From positions 303,215,203 through 303,279,202 of the forward strand of contig NC_133650.1 of NCBI RefSeq assembly GCF_009905375.1: a DNA stretch of 64,000 nt, in the 5' to 3' direction. Below the pieces are notes generated by a model that was not told the DNA's origin, ran no database searches, and saw nothing but the letters and a program-made list of their open reading frames with translations. Positions 11,103-22,005 of the stretch are shown here, in pieces; positions within the stretch are counted from its first letter, which is position 1, and each line of letters starts with the position of its first letter. Origin of the DNA: Apium graveolens. Taxonomy: Eukaryota; Streptophyta; Magnoliopsida; Apiales; Apiaceae. Position numbers and translations under genes: made by a program.

Positions 11103-11864
11103 TTAGCCTTTTTTCTTAGGTTTCTTAGGCTTGTCCTCATTTGACTTAGGTATTTGAGATTCATCCTTAGACAATTGAGTAGATCCTTTCAAACCATTCA
11201 TCATTACATAATTATCATGCAAAAGCTGTTTAACATGGAAGGGCATATTTTGTGCAAACATGTTATTCCAGTAAGGCATGCTAAATGGCATTTGTGGCAT
11301 ACTAAATGCAGCATAGTAAGGATTTTGTGCAAATGGCATATTAGCAAATTGTGCATTCAAATTATGTGCAGGCATAACATTCACAGGCATTGTAGGCATG
11401 TTAGGAAATGAAAAAGGTGCAGACATGGGTGCAGGCATAGCAAGTTTGCAATTAACAGACAGATGATTAACACTATCACACTTCACACAGATTTTTCTAG
11501 GTGCATATTTATCAAGTGTGTAGTTGTTATGTTTGTTAATTCCTACTTTCCCATTCCTATTGTTTTTCTTTTTTGATTCTGCTTTAACTTCTATCTTCTC
11601 CAATCTGTCATTCAATTGCTTGACTGACAGATGCCCTACATTGACTCTCTTGTCCTTTTTCACTTGACTTGTTTCTCTTGAAATAAAATTCTTGGAAGCT
11701 GATCCATATTTCTCATTTAACTTAGCTAGATGGGATTTGCTAACTGGATTTCTTTCACTCAACGGATGTGGTTCCTTGTCTTTTGATGGATAATTTATTT
11801 GATCATTCGACGGATAACCTTCAATATCCATCGAATCCACATCCGTTGAAAGTCCTTCTTCCAA
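11103..11864 (-). pseudogene. Element A Gag C-terminal region with second Cys-His motif
   Basis: An open stretch of 253 codons precedes protease. It holds a CX2CX4HX4C motif (CVKCDSVNHLSVNC) and a Met/Pro-rich segment with repeated MP, FA and NM steps (about 11420-11230). It ends in a Lys-rich tail. This matches the position of the extended Gag C-terminus of element B, which also has a Cys-rich block before protease. Several CAACGGAT-type motifs (11755-11850) are embedded in the coding sequence. The function of the second Cys-His block is unknown. Confidence 0.7.
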
Positions 11865-11999
11865 ATTAGGATTCAGTTTTTCCTTGCTCTTTTTCCAGGC
11901 TTCATCACAGAAGAATTCTATACCTTGAACTTTAGTAATTTAAGCATGGACATCTCTAGATGATTTCCATGCCTTAATTACTTCCTGTTCTCGTTCAAG

Positions 12000-12314
12000 T
12001 TACTTTCTTAAAATCTCCTCTTTCTTTAAGGATTCATTTAGTTCATCTTTGGAAATCTTGCACTCCATCTTCAGTTTCATAAACTTAACAAATTGAGTTT
12101 CTAACACATTGTTTCTTTCACTCAAAAATAAATTGTTCTCTTTAATATTAGTGTTTACTTTAGTGAGAGATTTGAGTGTAACACGCAGATGATATAATTC
12201 AGTAGACATGTCATTTATAACATCATTATACTTAGCTTTAGATAAATGTGCTAGATTAGTGGTGATTACTTGATTACTAGATGAAAAGACCTTTGTTTCA
12301 TCTGATTTGGCCAT
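12000..12314 (-). pseudogene. Element A Gag coiled-coil segment
   Basis: An open stretch of 104 codons is rich in Leu, Lys and Asn with heptad-like spacing (LYHLRVTLKSLTKV, then NVLETQFVKF). It lies between the zinc knuckle and the second Cys-His region, where element B Gag also has a coiled coil. It is separated from its neighbours by stops. It probably helps Gag self-association. Confidence 0.65.
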
Positions 12315-12459
12315 AAGTGCTAGATTGACATAGCTTGTATCTCCATCCTCCTCTAATACATCAGCAACTCAGTCATTTTCCTGAGTTAGAAAAGCCCTTT
12401 CCTTCTATTTGAGCAACTCAAAATATTTCTTTTTGTAATCCACAAGCTCAAACTTCTTT

Positions 12460-13455
12460 CTATCGAAATCAAGTTTTCTGCACTCACTTACAAAATGACC
12501 ACTCAAGCCACACTTTAAACATTTAAATTTGACTTGTCAACCATGTTTCTGTTTAGTTTCGATGCTCCAAAATTCTTCTTGAATTTGAGCTTGGAAAATC
12601 TTCTGAACAGAATATCTAAATGCTCATCTATGTCATCCATATCATCTTGACTAAGATGGTCTTCATGTTCAGCTACTAGCCCTTTTCCTTTGCCTTCACA
12701 AACTCTAGGGTTTGGTGCAGATGCCACATCTTCAACCTTTATCTCCTTCTCTTTCTCTTGCTCAACAACCAATACAATAGACCTTCCCTTCTTTCTTTCT
12801 TTCTCTAGCTTCTCATCTTGCTCTATTTCAACCTCATAGGACTTTGGAATCCCATACAGTCTGTCCAAGGTAAATTCCTTGTAATCTTGAGAGTTTCTTA
12901 GTGAGACTGCCATAGGCTTCCATTCCTTTGGCAGATATATAAGGAATTTGAGGTTTGAGTCCTTTGTATGATAGACTCTTCCATGCAGCTTTAGAGCATT
13001 TAGTAGTTTTTGAAACCTACTAAATATGTCAGTGAGTGACTCACTTTCTTCACTATAAAAATGCTCATATTACTGAATCAAGAGTTGCATTTTATTTTCT
13101 CTTACTTGCTCAGTTCCATCACATATAACTTAAATTGTATCCCAGACCTCTTTAGCAGTTTTGTAATTTATGATGTTGTCAAACATATCATCATCAACAC
13201 CATTGAACAAAATGTTCATGGCCTTCTTATCCTTATGAACTTGCTCAATATCCGAATCAAACCATTCTGCTCTAGACTTTAGAATTGATGGCCCATTTCC
13301 TGTAGCAGCTCTCATAGGGACATGAGGACCTTTCTCAATACAGTCCACATATTCTTCAGCTTAAGATGTAGATGCAGGTGCATTTTCACCTTCCAGTGGT
13401 GATAGTTATCTTTGTCTACAAATGAAATTTTTACTCCAACATCTTTTCTGCTCAT
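12460..13455 (-). pseudogene. Element A Gag N-terminal part and zinc knuckle, frameshifted
   Basis: The start MSRKDVGVKISFVDKDNY is at about 13455. Another ATG at 13515 directly abuts the LTR and overlaps the PBS. The following text matches the UBN2/copia gag family (AEWFDSDIEQVHKDKKAMN, TAKEVWDTI, then LDRLYGIPKSYEVE). The knuckle CLKCGLSGHFVSEC is present at about 12515-12474 but lies in a different frame from the preceding 132-codon open stretch. At least three frame changes or stops make this copy non-functional. Confidence 0.82.
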
Positions 13456-13501
13456 CTTGTTAGTTGTTGTGATCTTTAAACTCTTTGTTCTTCGAGAGCT
13501 T

Positions 13502-13514
13502 GCTTTGATACCCA
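13502..13514 (-). promoter_or_regulatory. Element A primer binding site, diverged tRNA-Met type
   Basis: The minus strand reads TGGGTATCAAAGC next to the LTR, which resembles TGGTATCAGAGC with one inserted G and one change. Position and partial match support a tRNA-Met PBS. Confidence 0.65.
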
Positions 13515-13704
13515 TTGTTATTCCCAAACAATCTAACAAAGAATTACAGAAGGGGGAGGGGGTTGAATGTAATTTTGGTTTCTTTTTGATTTTAAGAACT
13601 GTTCTATCTTAAATATATAACTGTGTTTGATTTAGCTAAAATGCGGAACAAAAATATTGAGGAATCAAACACAAAGTAATTAAACACAAGTATTTAAAAA
13701 AATT

Positions 13705-13731
13705 TCTGGTGGATTGAACTTTTCCACCAGA
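13705..13731. repeat. Conserved hairpin in the A LTR
   Basis: Perfect 9-bp arms TCTGGTGGA and TCCACCAGA flank a 9-nt spacer. The same arms with an 8-nt spacer are in the C LTR at 49440-49465, while the spacer sequence differs. Confidence 0.85.
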
Positions 13732-14128
13732 GATATATATAAAATCGAGAACTCTGTGATGCAAGGTTTGAACACAGCTGTTTACAAGTAGAACTTACAA
13801 AGAACAGAGAAATTCTTTACAAATACTGCTTTTTATGTTTTTTCTGGTAAATTTGCTTACTGACTTGATACTATTCAACTTGCTACCCTTGATTTATATA
13901 TCACCAAGTTACATGATAAAAAGATAAACAAATAAGACAAATTGTTTCTTAGTCTAATTACATGCTTCTTCATTTCTCTATCCAGCATCTTTGAATATCT
14001 TCAGTTTAGCATGGAAATGGAAATGCTTCTTTGTTCTATAAAACCTGTTAATAGGCTGTCATATTCCATTTGCATCTAATCAACCCATGTGACAGTGAAG
14101 TCACTATCAACTTCTATTTAAATTTTAA

Positions 14129-14455
14129 CATTCGTTGAAACTTCATTAGATCATCCGTTGAGACTGTGTTGAATCATCTGTCGAAGCTTCACTAGATCAT
14201 CCGTTGAATATGACTTGGGTCATCCGTTGAAGTCCTTTCATATTTGTTAACTCCATTTCACTTATGCAAATTTACAAGGCATCTAATATTTACAATTAGC
14301 CAACCTGTTTTGCATATCACACTAGTAGTCAACATGACTTTGAATATCCTATAACTTCTAGATCTTTAAGATATGGTAGAATGCAGAAATGTGTTACAAG
14401 ACTTATTGATACATAAGCTACTCTCTCAACGGATGTTAAAGTGATCATCCGTTGA
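14129..14455. repeat. ATCCGTTGA motif copies in the A LTR
   Basis: Five or six direct copies or one-to-two-base variants lie at about 14130, 14154, 14178, 14200 and 14222. A final inverted pair follows: CTCAACGGATG at about 14425 facing CATCCGTTGA at about 14445. In element sense this is U3, where enhancer repeats usually sit. Confidence 0.8.
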
Positions 14456-14533
14456 AAGCTACAAATACACTAAATTAAATCTACTAAGGTATTTTGTTTA
14501 ACTTATCATCGAGTACACAACATAATCCTAACA

Positions 14534-15732
14534 ATTTTTAAAATCATATTAAATCATTTATTAAATATTTAATAATTAAATAATAATTATTAAATAATTA
14601 AACCTCAAATTAATATATTTTAAAAGAATATTTGAATTAATATTCCTCAACTAACTTATGTTTAAATATTTAAAGTAATCTTTAATAGATATAAGTAATC
14701 GAGTTTGAAATGAATAATTGTTGGAGTATACTTCTCCTATTTAAAATGAATATCAGTAATAATATTCATTGTTCGAGTGATTAAATTTAGTTGAGGGAAT
14801 ATGATCTTTGGAAATCATTTTAAATATATTCGAGGTATTTAATACTTCGCAAGTGGACATCGAGTATTTTGGAATAAAATAAATACGGACTTTTGATCGT
14901 CCAAAACATCACCAGGATGATTCCCGGGTTTTCATTTCATAACTCCGACCGACTCTCGGTCTTATGATTATACATCACGCTTTAGGGTAGCGTTAAAACA
15001 TTCTATGATATATACATCATAATAACTCAATCGTTATTGATGCGTAAAAACTCTTAATGTGATTATCATGGCAAACATGACATTTGTACGAAAGACTATA
15101 AATCAACTTTTAACAACACAACAATATATGGAGTTGGGTTCGTAAACTTGCTTGGGTACTTTGAAGTGGAGGGTGCTCTAGGGTCCGCCCGAAAATCTAT
15201 AATTATAAATAATTTCGGTTCGTTAGATCCCGTTTGTATTTATTGCTACTTGTACATACGCGATACTTATTAATCGTTCACGCAACTCACTTTACTCTTA
15301 TTATTCCAATAATTAAAAGTACTCGTCATATTCACTTTCTTTTCTAAATCCCTTACGTCCGTTAATATCTTTTACATTTCGAACCTCGGCTCCGCTCGCG
15401 ATTCTTAAGGGTTTCTATTCGCACGGTCTCGGCTCCAATATTTTTATAAAATTGAAAAATACATATTTTCACTTGAAATTTTTTAAGAAGTTAATAAACT
15501 CTATTTCTTACTCTCTTTAAAATTTTTATGATTTTTGAATATTCTTAAGTCGATCATTTCTATTTTCAAAGTCCGTAATTCGTAGCCGTTTTTATCGCGT
15601 AAAAAGCTTTTACTAAAACGGTCATAACTTTTGATCCGTAAATCAAAATTGAGCGATTCAAGCGCCTAAACGACCCTCATAACATTTTCTATCATAATCA
15701 AGTCTTACTTTCCAAGAATCAACATTTCAAAC
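14534..15732. other. Unassigned 1.2-kb stretch between elements A and F
   Basis: The sequence is AT-rich with no credible open frame, RNA gene or terminal repeat. It contains short GAATATTA/TAATATTC repeats and a region rich in CG steps (15370-15440) reminiscent of gypsy LTR interiors such as the one in G. An old LTR fragment is possible. I cannot support any gene here. Confidence 0.5.
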
Positions 15733-16326
15733 TGTAACGTCTGGGAAACTTACGTATGTATTATATCATATTTATAATAAATTATGTGTGTTAATGTATC
15801 ATTTATGTGTAATTAACTGTCAAACCCTAATTGCTATGTGTTTCGTGCATTCTGTGTCGTCCAGGTATTTTTAAGATATTTTTCAGATACTTTATTTTTG
15901 CATTTATAGCTTTCATTTCAAAAGTTATACGACCCGCATCATGATTTTAAAGCAGATATTTCAAATAAAATAATGGGCCTTATTTTTCATTTAACGGCTT
16001 TTACCATCGCATTATTCTGAACATTTAGGTATTTTACAAATTTTCTCGTTTTGCGAAAAATGACTTATCCGGGCCCCATTGGGTGTTAAAACCCCCATAA
16101 AAATCACATTTTTATTTTTATAAAATTATAGGACTTTCATTTATACCATTTCTTTGTATTTTTGCATTATTCACAATTTTTGGGAAATTGTGGCATAAAT
16201 ATTGTATATATATAATATTTATAAATTAAATTTTAATACTCAAAAATTATGAAATTAGGGGCTTATTAATTTTAAAAGATGTAGAATTAGGGCCTTAATT
16301 TTAATTAGGAGTATTATTTTACCTAC

Positions 16327-16335
16327 TATAAATAG
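16327..16335 (+). promoter_or_regulatory. TATA box of the F LTR
   Basis: TATAAATAG lies about 595 bp into the LTR. The same nonamer sits at comparable depth in the D LTRs, so it probably marks the U3/R promoter. Confidence 0.7.
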
Positions 16336-18571
16336 CCTAATTATTAATTAATTAACTAATTAAAATTCAGAAAATTAGAAAAAAATTATCTGCAGTCGGG
16401 TTAGGGTTTGCAATTCGGGTCAAGAATTCGAGCAGTGATTCCGATCAGTTTCCGGCATCGATTACAGTCATGTAAGTACTCAAAACGAAGCTCTTGAGTT
16501 GTTCTTTCGATTTGTATCATCAATTTCATTTGTAAATCAGTATATTTTTTATTTTGATTCTAGGGTTCAATACTGTGGTTTGGGGTTTTTATTTCTAGGG
16601 GTTATTGAATGATTCAGATGGCTGATATAGTTTCTTTGTGTTGTAAGCAATCGATTGATTCTAATTAATTGAACAAACGATACTTGAATCGATGAATTCG
16701 AATTCAAGGGTTTATGTTCGATTTTCAAATCATAACTCTGTAATTTCTGTGAATCTTTGGTTCTGGCAATGTTAGGGCTTTGATTGTAGGTGTTATTAGC
16801 TATGATTTGCACTATTAAACATTCAGTTTCATGTATGATTCTGTAAATTCGATGTTTGGCCGGAAAGTTGAGTCGGTTTGATCGGAGCATCAAACCCAGG
16901 GATTATTACGATTAGGTAATGATCAGAATATGTTTGTGAAGCTGTTTTGAATTGAACACCTGTAAAAATCAGTACAAACGGTATTGATTTTGGCCTGAAT
17001 CAAGGTCGCCGGAGCTACGGCCGACCACCGGAATCTGAGAATTTTTCGGTGGGTCAGGTTGTTCTTGGCGACCCGTTTGTGTTTTTCAGAACCCGGTTTC
17101 CAACCCGGTTTGATCTGTTTTTGTCAGATTTTCAATTCTGACAACTGTTTCTGAGAATTGATTTTTTTTAATTTTTTAATTTTAATTATAAAAAAATCAG
17201 TTTTATTTATTTTATAAATTGATTAATTAATTATTTAATTAATTGATTTATATTATAAATAATTCTGAAATATTTTCTAAAAATCATATTTAATTATTTT
17301 CTCAATTATTCAAAAATAATTAATTATTTTGATAATTAATCAAATAATTTTCAATAAATCATAATAAATTTATTTTAATTCCAAAAATTATAGAATTTTT
17401 TTTTAGTTCTGATTTTCCTTAAATAATTATTTAAAAATTATTTTAGGATATAAAATTAGTAATAATTATTTATATTAAATACTACATTAAATTATCTGTG
17501 TTTAATTGATAATAATTAGACCGTAAGTCCGATTCGAGCGAAACGAAAGCTCTTTGACTCAGAAAAATGAATTCTTTTCATTAAAAATAATATTAAAACC
17601 TAATTTCTTCTAGAAATTAGTTGACCTTGTTATTTGTTTGATTATCAGTCGAATCGCGTGCCGAGACGAGTCCGATAAATCCCGAAAATTAGGAAATGAG
17701 TCAGATAATGATCCGTTGAGCGATCAACGAGTCGATTTTGATTTTAAAAATTATTTTAACTATAAAAATAATTATGTGGCTTATGTGCTTATGTGTATTA
17801 TGTGGTTAATCGAGTCTTGCTTGCTAATACATAAAGTACGAGTCAATCATAAGCGCATGGGTAGATAATAGGAACGATGTGAATTCGGTTCAAGACGCAA
17901 TTGAAGTACGAATTGACTAAACCAGTCTGTTTCTCTAACAGAAGCTAAGCCAGCAAGTCAGGTTGAGCCGGTAATAGACGAAGGTGATATAATTGAAGTG
18001 AGTCACACAGAAGGCAAGTTTTTCCCCTATTCTAATTTCGAAATATTGATATTTCTTCAAATTCTTATCGCACTTGCACTCTTTTGATTCTTGTTCATAA
18101 ACGCGGATACACACTTGTTATTCTCTTGTTCATATTTCATTTCGATTCTTGATTTCTCATTTTCTTTAAATTCCTTATTTATATTCCATTTGTTACTCAC
18201 ATATCTTTATATATTCTGGTGATTATAATATATCAAAGCATACCGATTGTTCTGGTTGCTATGTTATGGAATGGATAATGATATTTTGGGGATTAAGTTT
18301 TACTTAATCCTAAGGACCGGGACATGATCGGTGCCTTGAGATGGGCCGTAGAGCTTGGGTACCCCGACTGGATCTATATAGGGAGATATAGGTTTGCATT
18401 GTATCCTGGCTGATCAGCAGGATATAGATGCGAACTTGTGTCTAGTTTAGTTCGTTTGTACTCTCCAGCAGTGGCCTTCTTTTTATTCTCGCGGGGTTAT
18501 ATCTTTGTAGATATACCCAGGTTACAGATTCATTTAAACTGCTTTAACACTGTTATATTTTGCGGACTTGT

Positions 18572-18589
18572 TGAGCAATTTTTGGCTCA
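18572..18589 (+). repeat. U5 stem (TGAGC...GGCTCA) in the F LTR
   Basis: TGAGC and GCTCA pair across a short A/T-rich loop. A pyrimidine-rich run ending TTTTCAG follows at about 18618. Element D has the same arrangement with longer arms at 55854-55869, and element G has a weaker version near 36070. Confidence 0.55.
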
Positions 18590-19031
18590 CCCCTTTTTGT
18601 TGTTATTCACCTTATTGTTTTCAGTTATGAAGGAATATAAAACCCATCAGGACTCGAGTGGTAAAGAAGCGGGTCAAGCCTCAGGATGCTCTCATACCCA
18701 AGATGTTGATCCTAATCCAGGAAGAAAGCTTTGAATTGCCCGAACAGGTGGAGTGTAGATAGTTAGTGTGTGTGTTTGAATACAGGATGAAGTTAGTTTA
18801 AAACTGGTTAGACAATGGTTTGTAATAAAGAGAGTTTGTAAGATTTTGAATTTGGTTTGTAATAAAGTAGTTAGTGGTTCTTGTTTTTATACTTTAACCT
18901 AAAAAGATCCTGGTTAGTGTTAAAGGGGTTTAGATACATTTCTTTATTATTTGTTATTCAGATTGTACATGTTCGGTGATTAGATGGTAACCCCCAGACT
19001 TATGCCCCGGGTCTGGAGGGCGTTACAGGTT

Positions 19032-19043
19032 TGGCATCAGAGA
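19032..19043 (+). promoter_or_regulatory. Element F primer binding site, tRNA-Met type
   Basis: TGGCATCAGAGA lies 4 bases after the LTR end and matches 10 of 12 bases of TGGTATCAGAGC. Confidence 0.75.
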
Positions 19044-19213
19044 TGTATGTTTGGTCCCTGAAAACAAGAAAATTAGGATTAAGATAAGATAGGGAGATCA
19101 CATAGGATAGGAATTGTGAACTAGGAAGAGTAGTGTCAGGATTTAGATAAGATTATGGTATTAGTTCTAGGAATGGTTTAGTGACCTTTATTCTTTCTTT
19201 GGAATATTATCAG

Positions 19214-19954
19214 ATGGTATCATCAGGATATTCAGGTTCATCCGAGAGGACTGTGACATGACCAGTTGCACCAGTGGTTCCACCAGTGTCTGAATATATG
19301 TTTCCACCTCTTCCACCTTGTCCACCATTGCCCCAGGAGCTAGCACCACCAGTGCCAGGGATAGTTCATGATCCAGTAGAGATGTTTGATCCGTTAGAGT
19401 TCTTCGAGCCGATGCTTCCACCTCCATTTCCAGTAGAGCATCAATTCATACCATGGATTGAGCCAGGGCTTCCACCACCACCAGTGTTACCTCCTACACC
19501 AATACAAGCTTCAAAGCCAGAGATATTCCATATGGTTCCAGTCGAGGGTATGGGTGAGCATGAGATAGAGTTGCAGTTGGGAGCTCCACAGCAGGGCGCA
19601 GGGATACCGAGGGTTCAGTCACAGGAGTCAGTAGGACATGTTGCACAACCACACATGGTACCGTATCACGAGTACAGCGTTATGAGAGATGACGCTGAGT
19701 ACTGGAGAGCTTAGTGTAGGGAGATTATGCACTTGTTTGATCAGAGAAACCAAGGACCGTTAGCCGCATTACATCCAGATTATATGATGATACAGTGGTT
19801 ACAGTCTGCTTTGATGAGTGCTACATGAGAGTTAGATGCTTTGACACATGACGGGCCCCCTTCTTTTGCGAAGTTTTATAGGATTTTCCGTTTAGCACAG
19901 ACGTTGGTTCAAATACTTCGAGACGAGCTGAGGCGTATTCCGCCGGGGTTCTGA
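19214..19954 (+). pseudogene. Element F proline-rich ORF between PBS and gag, three internal stops
   Basis: The frame starts at ATG 19214 (MVSSGYSGSSERT) and reads 246 codons to TGA 19952. In-frame stops lie at 19259, 19712 and 19826. The middle is extremely proline-rich (FPPLPPCPPLPQ, then LPPPPVLPP). The C-terminal third is helical and hydrophobic (MMIQWLQSALM, then FRLAQTLVQIL). Element D carries a smaller, uninterrupted ORF of the same style in the same place (56446-56943). I do not recognise a family. Standard gypsy elements have no ORF here. It could be an extra structural or accessory protein, or an N-terminal Gag exon. Confidence 0.6.
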
Positions 19955-20440
19955 GATTCCGACTACCAGAGGACTGACGTAGTGGAGATGACAGATGTAC
20001 ATAGATGCAACTAGTATAGTGTGTATGTGTGTAGTAGCAGCTTGACTTGTAGTAGTAGTTTTACTAGTAGCAGTATCCGTGACCAGTCGAGCGAGACTTT
20101 TTGTACCAAGTATTCACACCTGGAGCTGGTGTTAGATATATAAAATAAACTTTTTCAAATTTTCTTTAAATTTCAGTCTTTACGATTTTACAGAATTTAC
20201 CTTTACTTTATTGTTTTACAGCTTTTCGTACTTTAAAATCTTGTAGAAAAAAAAGAAGAAGAAGAGAAGAACAAATATTTCATTTAACTGTTTACATTTC
20301 TAGTTTTTATATTAAGCAAACTGTTTTCTTTCTCCGAACTATCATCCAAATTTTGTTAATACATGATAATTTGTTTTCTTACCTATTGTCAATTTTTTAA
20401 TAAACTGTTAAAAAGACATCACTTGTTTTATTATCAGCAA

Positions 20441-21108
20441 ATGGCACCCAAGAGAAAGACTAGGACTGAGACTTCTAACAGTAACTTCGAAGAATAGACC
20501 AATGATACCATGAACCAAATGTTCCATCTGATGCAACAACAGATGGTAATGATGCAACAACAGATGCAACAACAACAGCAGCAGATTCAACAACAAATGT
20601 TACAACAACCACCTCGTCCTGAGCCCCAGATGCCACCAGCTTTACCTATTGTTAGGGCTGTCAATGGATCGGATCTGGATCGGATCGGCCTTGATCCATA
20701 TCCTGATCCATTTAACTTTACCGGATTCGGATCCGGATCGGATTTTTGTCGGATTTTTTATAGCTCGATCCATATCTGGATCCATTAGGATCACGGATCA
20801 CGGACCGGAGCTCCGATCCGTTAATATCTAAAAAAAATGAGCCCTTTTGTAATTAATCTCAAGTTAAGGGGTTGCTACGAAAAGTACTGCTTATCTATCA
20901 ATTTGACTTTGTGATTTCCAAAATTGCTAGCCAAGTTTCTTGCACTAAGAAGCTGCGTACATAACAGATATGTCAACAAAAGTTTGTGAATAAATAGATT
21001 ATTAAAAATCAACACACAATTAAGCAAAGATAATGCCAACACAGTATCTCGGTGACTTGCACAGTGATAAAATGTTATCAAAGAATAATATAATATGTAA
21101 ATAAATAA

Positions 21109-21143
<35 letters not shown>

Positions 21144-21611
21144 GAAATATAATAAATTATCCGGATCGGATCCTTAACGGATCAGATCGGCCTAAATCCA
21201 TATCCGGTACTTATCGGATCGGATCGTTACCGGATCGGATTTTTTTCGGATCAGATTTTTTTAAGTGATCTATATCCGCTCCATTAGCCTTCGGATCGGA
21301 CCGGATCGGACCGGATTTCCGATCCATTGACAGCCCTACCTATTGTTACTTTTAAACAGTTTCAGTCGGTTAAACCTCTAGAATTTGATGGGTCAGCTGA
21401 TTCTATTAAGGTTACCACTTGGTTAAAAGAAATAGAGAAAGCATTTGCGCTAGTGAAGGTAGGTGAATACCAGAAAACTAATTTTGCTAGTTACTTGTTG
21501 AAAGGAGAAGCAAATTATTGGCGGGAATCTAAAAAGGCTTTAGAAGGTGAATATGTTATTGCATGGGATAGGTTTAAAGAGTTGTTCTTAGAGAAGCATT
21601 TTCCTTGCTAT
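20441..21611 (+). pseudogene. Element F gag, N-terminal part, split by a hAT-type insertion
   Basis: ATG 20441 gives MAPKRKTRTETSNSNFEE followed by a stop at 20495, then an in-frame Met/Gln-rich run (MQQQMVMMQQQMQQQQQQ) to 20652. The hAT-type insertion with its duplication adds 694 bp. The gag then resumes in the next frame at 21339 with FKQFQSVKPLEFDGSAD, WLKEIEKAF and FKELFLEKHFP, the retrotransposon gag capsid domain. At 21612 element E interrupts it. Element D Gag is the intact comparison. ATTATCAG just before the ATG resembles a 3' splice site. Confidence 0.82.
20653..21338. mobile_element. hAT-type non-autonomous DNA transposon (686 bp)
   Basis: The ends are TAGGGCTGTCAATGGATCGG and its inverse, giving a TIR of about 20 bp. 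They are flanked by an exact 8-bp duplication CCTATTGT (20645-20652 and 21339-21346), the length typical of hAT. Both subterminal regions are packed with CGGATCGGAT-type repeats. The centre is AT-rich with a TA microsatellite at about 21113-21140. It encodes no transposase. The gag frame shift across it equals the inserted length, which confirms the boundaries. Confidence 0.92.
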
Positions 21612-21853
21612 TGATAATTGACATTTTATACCACTTAGAACGTCTTATAATGGCTTGAATTGATGTCTTGAAATCAAGTATTTTGTGTGTTTGATGCGTT
21701 TTTCTAGTGTTTGTGCAATTTAGGGTATTAATTGCATTTCTTGAGAGATTTCATCAATAATAAGCCTTGGCATGTGTTTGGCATTGTAAGCGGGAAAATA
21801 GGAGCAGATTGCAGCGAAGAAACGGGAGAAAAACATAGCAGTTTCCAGTAGGG

Positions 21854-21915
21854 AGCTGAGCGCCCGCTCAGCTCTGCTGAGCGACCGCTCAGGAATGCTG
21901 AGCGGCCGCTCAGGG
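21854..21915. repeat. GC-rich palindrome array in the E LTR
   Basis: Three units follow each other. The first has perfect 10-bp arms GAGCTGAGCG and CGCTCAGCTC around CC. The second is TGAGCGACCGCTCA. The third is the perfect palindrome TGAGCGGCCGCTCA. They lie just upstream of the LTR TATA box, in otherwise AT-rich DNA. A four-unit version lies at 28699-28782. Confidence 0.9.
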
Positions 21916-21997
21916 ACGGAAAATTTGAATAATTATTTTGGACTCCTAGTTCTGTTTAACTTCCAACTTCTGAGTTAGCTGGGTATTATGGGACTCC

Positions 21998-22005
21998 TAT
22001 ATAAG
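21998..22005 (+). promoter_or_regulatory. TATA box of the E LTR
   Basis: TATATAAG lies about 390 bp into the LTR, just downstream of the palindrome array, in a position suited to a U3 promoter. Confidence 0.65.

Larger units (their letters stand above)
1..14533 (-). mobile_element. Element A: Sirevirus-like Ty1/copia retrotransposon, interrupted by element B, 3' end outside window
   Basis: Reading the minus strand from 14533 downward gives LTR, PBS, gag with zinc knuckle, second Cys-rich region, aspartic protease (DSGCSRHMTGD), integrase, RT and RNase H. Protease-integrase-RT-RNase H is the copia order. Element B occupies 2098-9607 and cuts the reading between integrase and RT. The 3' LTR is not in the window, so only one LTR (13516-14533) is seen. 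The coding region carries frameshifts, nonsense codons and an altered RT active site, so this copy looks dead. The extended gag C-terminus, the PPT style of its relatives B and C, and the dispersed ATCCGTTGA motif suggest the Sirevirus (SIRE/Maximus) lineage. That assignment rests on remembered family traits, not a search. Confidence 0.85.
13516..14533 (-). repeat. Element A 5' LTR (1018 bp)
   Basis: The plus strand starts TGTTATTCCCAAACAATC and ends CATAATCCTAACA. It shares its start, the TTACAGAAGGGG...TTGAATGTAA block, a TCTGGTGGA/TCCACCAGA hairpin (13705-13731) and the ATCCGTTGA repeats with the LTR of element C (49246-50348). A and C are therefore one family. In element sense the repeats (about 14129-14455) fall in U3. 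The other LTR is outside the window, so the ends rest on TG...CA, the PBS and the match to C. Confidence 0.85.
15733..19027 (+). repeat. Element F 5' LTR (3295 bp)
   Basis: It starts TGTAACGTCTGGGAAAC and ends GGAGGGCGTTACA, so the outer bases TGTAAC/GTTACA form a short inverted repeat. A PBS follows. A TATA box is at 16327-16335. No partner LTR is in the window. Open frames inside it (for example on the minus strand at 16567-16893) have no support as genes. Confidence 0.85.

Noticed and set aside
19274..19714. Start of the F proline-rich ORF at 19274
   Set aside because: An in-frame ATG at 19214, followed by a stop at 19259 and then the same frame, matches the placement of the D ORF better. 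The apparent start at 19274 is a GTG-type opening after that stop.
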